64,000 nucleotides of DNA, from contig NC_080541.1 of the NCBI RefSeq assembly GCF_028640845.1, positions 159,782,502-159,846,501 of the forward strand. The letters are read 5' to 3'. The translations under genes and the position numbers were made by a program. Under the pieces are notes generated by a model that saw only the letters and a program-made list of their open reading frames with translations, was not told where the DNA came from and searched no databases. This document shows positions 57,431 through 64,000 of the stretch, one piece after another (position 1 is the first letter of the stretch; each line of letters opens with the position of its first letter). This DNA comes from Ahaetulla prasina (taxonomy: Eukaryota > Chordata > Lepidosauria > Squamata > Colubridae).

Positions 57431-57790
57431 AGCTCCCACCTTCCTGCCTCCCCCCCTTTGTCAATGGACCATCATCTGCAACACAATAGGACCCATCTAG
57501 CAACAGAAACTCAGCACATGGCACCTGGGAAGATTACATCAACCAGCAAGGCTAGCTAAGACCCCCATCACCTGGGAGTCTGACAACCAATCTAGGTACT
57601 CTTCCTATGGCCCAGGAAGTTCAAAGCTCAGAGAGGGCATAAAACCAAGGCACGCTCAGTATCTCGGCCCTTCAGGAAATCAAACCATGTGATCCTGTCC
57701 ACCATTAAACCATCTTTCCAAGCAGTCTCCATGTTTCAAGTGTCTTTTCCGCCACTTGAAACTGAACCCTGATGGACATTTCTTCCAATA
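57431..57790 (+). mobile_element. Candidate LTR fragment
   Basis: A GC-richer island in AT-rich intron with a promoter-like order: AGAGAGGGCATAAAACCAAG (TATA-like), then CTCAGTATCTCGGCCCTTC, then ACCATTAAACCATCTTTCCA and GTGTCTTTTCCGCCAC. It resembles the U3-R-U5 layout of a retroviral-type LTR. Ends and target duplication were not found, and no coding region is present. Confidence 0.35.
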
Positions 57791-59168
57791 ATGCTAACAA
57801 TGGCTTTTGATTTAATCTCACAACAATGTCACAGATTTAATCTCAACTATTTCAAGAAGCTGATTTAGTAAAAAGATCATGTAATTTTAAAACCTCTGGA
57901 ATGTTTTGCTTCCCGGTTTAAATTTCTTGCAAATGTTGTATCTTTCCTTAAAAAAAAAACTTGCTTGTCATTGTAGGGACCATACCTATCCATGCTAGAT
58001 AATAGAAAAACCGAGACATTTTCCTGATCCATATTTCATTTGGGAATGAATAGGAATGGGATATTCTCTTCTGACCATATGATTTAAGTTTTAGCTAAAT
58101 CAAGAATCTAGCCACAAAGAAGACTGAGTTATTCTCATACAGATCTACATTTTAATCTGCTCCAGATGCATGTAAATAGCAAGTTCTTAATTTGATAAGG
58201 ATATAATGGGCTTCATGGATATTGTTTACATATGATATCTCTGCTGTATTAAATAGTGTCTTTCTCACTCTCTCCCCTCCCCTCTTCCCCCTTTCTCTTT
58301 CCCTCCTCCCTCCCTCCTTCCCCCCTTCCTCTCTCTCCCCAATAAATGTATTATTTGTAAAGTGAACTGGGGGAAAAACATTCACCCTGCTTCATACATA
58401 GAATAGAGATATTTTGAGAATTTTATAAACATCTATAGCAGAGTTTGCTAGCTTGTTTGTTTTTTGTAAAACTCCATGATCTCACTGAGTACTGTAAGCC
58501 TTTTTGCACATCTCTGTAAAAGAAAGGCTGTCTCCGGGGAAATTTGGTTTAAATCACTTCTGTGTCAACCAATAGCCTACTCTTTCCTAGCTCTGCTCAT
58601 TTCACAGATGCTAACCATAAATACAGATCATGATGATATTGGACTATATTTTATTATGTACTATCAGATTCAGACTATAGAAGACTGTAGATTTTTTGTT
58701 CATTTTTGTCCTTGTTTTGTTTTGTTGTAATTTTCAACAGGAAATTAAATCACAGTTCCAAATTATAATTGTAATGATGTTTTCCATTAGACTTTAGAAT
58801 ACGTTGCAGCATAAAAAAATCAACCACAAATACATAAAACAGACCACTTGAAATAGTATTTATGTAGCATTTTTGTTTGAATAAGAAAGCATTAAGGTCT
58901 CATATAATTTATACTTCAATAGTTCTGCAGAATCCTGAAATGAAAACCACTATATTGTCCTGTTAGAAGACATTTCCCTGGTTCATTCCCAGCTGGGAAG
59001 CAGTCACCGATGCTGAGAAGAAATAAACATGGAAGCAGCTGCCAGAAAAGGGATCCTTTCATTCAGGAAGACAAGAAAAGTAGTGCCATAGCTCAAGCAT
59101 TCCTGGCTTGCAAGCAAGGTGGCCTGAATAGTGTATTTCCTGATAAGTGTATGGATTTTTATTCTTTC
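57791..59168. other. Intron 6 sequence with a pyrimidine tract
   Basis: A C/T-only tract of about 85 bases lies at 58258-58341, ending next to AATAAATG. It may be low-complexity DNA or a stripped LINE tail. Nothing else is recognised. Confidence 0.5.
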
Positions 59169-59176
59169 CTTTGAAG

Positions 59177-59484
59177 CAGAAGTGGTATGCAACAGGTTCT
59201 GACTGGTTCTGGAGAGCCAATAGTGGGAATTTTGAGTAGTTCAGAGAACCGTAAATACCACCTCTGATTGGCCCCGCCCCCATCTATTCTCTGCCTCCTG
59301 AGTCTCAGCTGATCGGGTGGAAATGGGGATTTTGCAGTAACCTTTCCCTGGAGTGGGGAAGGAATGGAGATTTTACAGTATCCTTCCCTTGTTATGCCCA
59401 CCAAGCCACGCCCACCAAGCCATGCCACAACCACCAAGCCATGCTTATAGAAGCAGTAGTAAAAAAATTTGAATCCCACCACTG
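59177..59484. mobile_element. hAT MITE, family of 12364, opposite orientation
   Basis: Ends CAGAAGTGGTATGCAAC and GAATCCCACCACTG, perfect target duplications CTTTGAAG at 59169-59176 and 59485-59492. The interior has CCACCAAGCCA(C/T)GCC repeats and TGGAAATGGGGATTTTGCAG, the reverse of the 12364 element. Confidence 0.9.
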
Positions 59485-59492
59485 CTTTGAAG

Positions 59493-60126
59493 TAGATGTG
59501 ATTTCGTAAGATTTTGTATGTGGTTAAGTTAAGATGATTGTCCTGGATCCTGTCTTCCTGCCTTAATGGGTTAATCCTGTTCCTGGGGCTTTGTCTTTCC
59601 TATCCTGGGGATTAATTGTGCCAGGAAAGAGGAAAAGGGAAGTTCCAGGTGAGTTATTTTTAGCCTGTTTCCCTTTATCTTAATGGCTGTACTTAAGTGT
59701 TCCTTTCAGCTGGTGCTTTTCCCTGGGGTTTTTTTAAAGGGGGAAGGGCTGACTTGAGTCTGTTGGCACTGTTTTCTGAGGTTTCTGGTGCTATGAGGTT
59801 TCTGGCGCTGTCCTCTTGTAGTACATTTCTCACAGTCTCATATGATACATAACATACCAAGGCCAGGATATTAAACCTTGTAAATACCATCTAGTGAATT
59901 CATAAAGCGCCTAAGCTTCAAACCAACTTTAAATCCATCCTTCTCACCTCTGAACTACACTGATTCTAACTATTGTTTCAGTGAAGTTACAATATTTGCC
60001 ACTAAAGTCAAAGGCAAATCAGTGTCACCTTATAATGAACAATAAAATCTTGTCCTCATAAGTGCTCCAAGACTGGAAATTTCTAGAAATTCAGATTTCT
60101 TCCAAGTTGATGTCGTCAAGACAAAC
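59493..60126. other. Intron 6 sequence, unidentified GC-richer part
   Basis: 59540-59825 has a different texture (CCTGCCTTAATGGGTTAATC, repeats of GAGGTTTCTGG(T/C)GCT) and may be an old repeat that I cannot name. Confidence 0.35.
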
Positions 60127-60134
60127 AACCATAG

Positions 60135-60266
60135 CACAGGTATCAAATGCATCATCACGTTGCTGTCACGTGACATTTCATGACGTTTTTCCTATTCATG
60201 GAGCTGGGGTAGGCGTGGGCTGTTTGTGACGCATCCAGCCTGCAAGCCGCCAGTTTGACGCCCCTG
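60135..60266. mobile_element. 132-bp hAT MITE
   Basis: Ends CACAGGTATCAAA and AGTTTGACGCCCCTG, flanks AACCATAG and AACTATAG (7 of 8). The interior holds GTCACGTGACATTTCATGAC and GAGCTGGGGTAGGCGTGG. Confidence 0.8.
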
Positions 60267-60515
60267 AACTATAGAAAGTTTTCTTTCCTCTTTATGTTAT
60301 TGTTGTTTTTATGAATCCAATGAAAATGAAGCGATTCAAATCTGGCAAGAAGTAATCTATTTACTGTATTGGTACATGATTGCAGCTATTCAGTCCCTCT
60401 CATCACAACTCATTTTCAATATTAGAGTTTCTGACATCAAGAGAAACAATTCTGATCCCATTTTTTTCCCCTGCATCAGAATCTTTCTCTGACCTGGTAA
60501 GGTCAGATCCTATGG

Positions 60516-60645
60516 CACGGGTGTCAAACTTGATTGTGTCACATGACGTATCATGATATACCGTGACTTTTTTGCCTTTGCGGAGCTGGGGTGGGCGTAG
60601 CCTGCATGTGACGCATTCTGTCTGTGGGCCAGTTTGACATCCCTG
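60516..60645. mobile_element. 130-bp hAT MITE, same subfamily
   Basis: Ends CACGGGTGTCAAACTTG and CAGTTTGACATCCCTG, flanks TCCTATGG and TCCTATGC (7 of 8). The interior GAGCTGGGGTGGGCGTAGCC matches the element 250 bp upstream. Confidence 0.82.
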
Positions 60646-60653
60646 TCCTATGC

Positions 60654-61985
60654 CATTTCAGGCCACAGAGTCACAATCATAAAAAAGGACACTAATATTT
60701 AACCAAGAACTATAATTATTATTATTACCAGTATTGGATGATTAAATAACAAATGTTTTGATTAAGGCTGAATTGGAGATGTTTTCATGCATATATTTTG
60801 CCTCATGAAAGGTACATTATTTTTAGTAATTTATTTGGAAAAGGTCAAAAGGAGCACATTTTCTAGTTCATAAACTTGGACTGTATTTCACAGTTACATC
60901 TAAAAAGGTGACATAACTACTAGTAGCAAGAAAGGTCATTTATAAAAGAAGTAACAACAAAAACAAACTTTCCACTAATTAGGAAGGAGTCCTTCTGGAG
61001 GGGTTTTCTAGATTAATTATACACCTGATTTTAGCCAGCAGGAAATCAAAATAAAATGATAAAGTTAAGGTCAGTACATTCTATTCAGGACAAAACAGGA
61101 ACTTTGTCAGCAGTTTTCAAGAACTGCTGAAGGGAGGTATTTTTAATGGTGATAAAAATGACCATCTTTCAGCTTATCTGTAAATCATGCCACTACCCCA
61201 ACTATTATATTTTAAAATCTAAAATGTTTTCATTTTAACATAATTTAAACTTCAGCATTTGGATTGTAATCTTACATGAACCATCAAAACTGTTGATGCA
61301 AATACCTCTACTTTGTTCTTGCTGAGTCATTCTGAACTATTTTGCACAATTCTGCTTTAGGACTTTCTAAATCATACTATATTGGTAGTAAAAACTTCCA
61401 AACAGTAATTTACAGTGCAATCCAGTACATGGTTACAAAAAAAGTACTTCAAACAAATCCAATAGAGCTTATTGTACTGAAGTGGGTAACAGAATTGTAG
61501 CCTTTGGGCATGTAAAATAATTCTGCCTTTTTATACCTAATTGTTCTATAGTAGGAGAAAGGCTAGTAAGAATGAAGTTTTTATTGAAGGTCATAGTAAG
61601 GTTTTCCTATCCCTTTTTCATGTCTAAATTTTGGGGATGAGGTTTTTCTCCTTTTCATTACAGGAATCTATATCTTGCTCCGTAGCATTGTAGTGTAATA
61701 CAATGTCATTCTAAAAGATGTTATACTTATTCCCATACTGCCAGGAACACATGGAACATGTTTGTTTCAAAAAAAAAGAAAGAAAGAAAGAAAAACTCAA
61801 AAGCCCCTACCAATTTGTGTTTTTTTTAAAAAAAAAACTATAAACCACATTTGAACTTTAAAAAACTAGCAAATTTAAATTCAGATAATTATTTCAAAAT
61901 CTTGTATATCAATAGATTAGACTGATATAACATAGTGATCAATATTATTGGCAAGCAAAGAGTGAAGACCTGTAGTCAGCCATGT
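60654..61985. other. Intron 6 sequence, no gene seen
   Basis: AT-rich, with an (AAAG)n-like run near 61770-61795. No repeat family is recognised. Confidence 0.5.
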
Positions 61986-62100
61986 TAGGAGGAATGGAAT
62001 GGAATGGAATGGAATGGAATGGAATTCTCTTTTGGGTAAGTGTGACTGGACACACAAGGAATTTGTCTCCTCTCCCTGCTCCTTGCCATTTTGAAAGAAA
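61986..62100 (-). mobile_element. L3/CR1-like LINE tail with (GGAAT)n
   Basis: Plus-strand GGAATGGAAT units (about seven), then TGTGACTGGACACACAAGGA. This is the reverse of CCTTGTGTGTCCAATCACAC plus its pentanucleotide tail. The unit here is ATTCC rather than ATTCT on the sense strand. Confidence 0.8.
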
Positions 62101-62102
62101 AA

Positions 62103-64000
62103 CATAACAACTGTTTTGAAACCACTGAGTGGAATGTATTTGAACATCAAGACCTGCATGAATATGGATTGACTATATTCAACGTAGATATCAGACTAAG
62201 AGTTATCAGACTGTTTTTGAATGATTATGATGTATTATTTTTGATTGCTTTTGGGGGAAGTTAGGAATTGATGATTGTAGGGGTACAATTAAGTTGGGAT
62301 GAAAATTTTTTAGCATATGTTTGTTTTATTTTTAACTATACCTTGTGCTCGTTCCGGGAAGTCGGGGGGGGAGGGGGGGTGTGAAGGGAGGGGGGAGGAG
62401 GGGGGGAAAGGGGGGGGAAATTTTGTAAAACTTTTTGAATAAAAAAAAAAAAAAGACCTGCATGAATATACTGAAGCCATACTCTCTTACATCAAATTGT
62501 GCACTGACAATGTAACAGCAGACAGGTGTATGAGAGTCTAGGGGAATTGTAAACCCTGGATGACTGCAAAGGTACAGATGCTTCTGAGAGCCCGGGATTC
62601 TGCCTTTAAGGACAGTGAGAGATATAGAGAGGCCAGGGCTCAGAAGAGGCATTAAGATGGCAAAACAACAATACAAACACAAGGTGGAAAATAATCTGGC
62701 AGACAACAACCCAAAGCAAGTGTGGCAGGAACTGCAGCACCTAATTAATTATAAGGGCAACACAAGGAACACGGTTAACGCTGATACCTCGTTGGTAGAG
62801 GAGTTGAACACCTTCTCCACCGGCTACAAGGTGAAAAGACAAGATCTCGTAGCCGCTGCCCGCCAACCTTCGGATTCCCAGCCACTCACTCTCTACAAAC
62901 ACCAAGTGAGAGGTTATTGAAGGCTGTGAATCCTTGCAAAGCTGCAGGGCCATAAGGGGTGCTGGGAATAGTGGTAAAGAATTGTGCCGATCAATTAGCA
63001 GGGGTCCTAACTAGGATCTTTAATATCTCCCTGCAAACAGCCTGTGTTCCATCATGCTTGAAAGCAGCCACTACTGTCCCAGTCCTGAAGAAAACAGGAA
63101 TTAACTGCCTAAATGACTACAGTCCTATTGCATTAATGTCTGTAGTGATGAAATGCTTCAAAAGATTGGTTCCCCAACACCTTAGGACATGCCTCCCACC
63201 AGACTTTGATAAATATCAATTTGCCTACAGGGGGAATAAGTCGATAGATGAAACCATAGCTACTGCTTTACATTCTGTAGCGAACCATCTGGAGAAACCC
63301 GGTAACTATATCAGGATGCTTTTCAAAGACTATAGCTCAGCCTTCAACACCATTCTGCCGAGCATCCTTATCGAAAAGCTGACTGACTTGGATTTTCCCT
63401 CTTCCATCTGTGACTGGATCAAAGACTTTCTGAGGGACCGGCCACAAACAGTGAGGGTTGGGTCTGTAAAATCCACCCCTCTTAAGCTTAGCACTGGCTC
63501 TCCACAGAGCTGTGTGCTCAGTCCCTACCTGTATTCACTGTACATACATGATTGTGTACCGTCAGACTGTGATCATTAAGTTCGCATACGACACCACCAT
63601 ACTGCGTCTTATTACAAGTGGAGACAAAACAGCGTACAGAGGGGAGGTTCAAAAACTTTCCACATGGTGCTTAAGAAACAGTCTGCATCTGAACATCAGC
63701 AAGACCAAGGAAATGGTGTTGGACTTCTGGAGGAAGAGAAAGGAACCTGCCTCACTTTACATTGAGGAGGGCTGTGTAAAGAGAGTTTCCTCCTTTAAAT
63801 TCCTGGGAGTCCATCTCAGCGAAGACCTCACCTGGAAAAACAACATGATCCAGGTGGTCAGAAAGGCCTAACAGAGACTCCATTTTCTTAAGATCTTGCA
63901 TAAAAACAGGGTGGAACAACAATTGATGACCTCCTTTTACCAGTCCACTATAGAAAGTGTCCTCACTTATTGCATCACGGTATGGCATGCCGGTCTGACG
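62103..64000 (+). pseudogene. L2-like LINE ORF2, runs off the window
   Basis: A non-LTR retrotransposon frame, interrupted by an L1 end. It starts CFETTEWNVFEHQDLHEY, resumes after the L1 as YTEAILSYIKLCTDNVTAD and has WQELQHLINYKGNTRN. The reverse transcriptase begins near 62959 with LKAATTVPVLKKTGINCLND, then FAYRGNKSIDETIATALH and FKDYSSAFNTILPS. It has LSTGSPQSCVLSPYLYSLY, then FAYDTTIL, where the catalytic box F-A-D-D has become F-A-Y-D, and VSSFKFLGVHLSEDLTW. Stops and one shift near 63580 break it. The motif spellings (VSSFKFLGVH, EDLTW) are those of L2/Maui-type elements. I name it L2-like on that basis only. Confidence 0.8.
62166..62452 (+). mobile_element. L1 3' end inserted in the L2-like LINE
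   Basis: A 287-bp insertion with perfect 17-bp target duplications AAGACCTGCATGAATAT (62149-62165 and 62453-62469). It has the L1 3' UTR G-rich tract (62360-62420) and TAAAACTTTTTGAATAAAAA with an A tail. The tract and flanks match the L1 at 43717-44377 read on the minus strand. Confidence 0.93.

Noticed and set aside
58258..58341. Pyrimidine tract as an L1 3' UTR on the minus strand
   Set aside because: It lacks the L1 flanking blocks and A tail seen at 43717 and 62166, so I left it as low-complexity sequence.
49078..64000. GPI-anchor exon of NEGR1
   Set aside because: I looked for a linker plus hydrophobic C-terminal frame with splice borders on the + strand and found none. It likely lies beyond the window.

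Overview
The window is vertebrate, most likely squamate and probably snake, intronic DNA. It carries three exons of one host gene, the IgLON cell-adhesion gene NEGR1, on the + strand. The exons lie at 3174-3305, 42037-42157 and 48926-49077. Each has consensus AG/GTAAGT borders, the codon phases join exactly, and the peptides match the end of Ig domain 2 and all of Ig domain 3. The first exons and the GPI-anchor exon are not in the window. Nothing else looks like a host gene: the other open frames are short intronic noise, microsatellite translations or transposon remnants.

The introns are a dense record of transposons. The squamate assignment rests on a Sauria-type tRNA SINE, CR1-tailed tRNA SINEs, abundant CR1 LINEs, and L3/CR1-like LINE tails that end in long (ATTCT)n pentanucleotide arrays, a combination known from snakes. 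Other elements are L1 3' ends with G-rich 3' UTRs, an L2-like LINE, a cluster of Penelope-like elements (PLE), and at least a dozen short non-autonomous hAT elements. For many of the hAT copies, both terminal inverted repeats and the 8-bp target-site duplications can be read directly.

Layout: 1-3173, intron 3 with two pentanucleotide-tailed LINE ends. 3174-3305, exon 4. 3306-42036, intron 4 (38.7 kb), holding a CR1 inside a hAT (5938-7880), a Sauria SINE (14481-14837), a 609-bp tandem duplication made by exchange between two SINE families (15683-16882), a hAT inside a SINE (20061-20790), a hAT inside a hAT (22759-23340), an L3-like tail inside a minus-strand CR1 (23380-24770), a fairly repeat-poor AT-rich stretch (24771-30480), the PLE cluster (30757-36114), and more CR1/LTR debris. 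42037-42157, exon 5. 42158-48925, intron 5, with a remarkable TATGG/TACGG/TACAG array (42816-42993) and an L1 end. 48926-49077, exon 6. 49078-64000, start of intron 6, with L3, hAT and L2/L1 insertions.

The most unusual structure is the PLE cluster. It is a minus-strand series of three partly tandem copies with reverse-transcriptase and GIY-YIG endonuclease remnants. Two perfect 60-64 bp palindromes separate the copies. Each copy ends in a hammerhead-ribozyme-like motif, and a second, decayed motif of the same architecture lies in an unrelated inverted-repeat element at 22145-22301. I saw no wholly new gene system. The main points of interest are these retroelement structures, the nested insertions and the CpG-patterned satellite.
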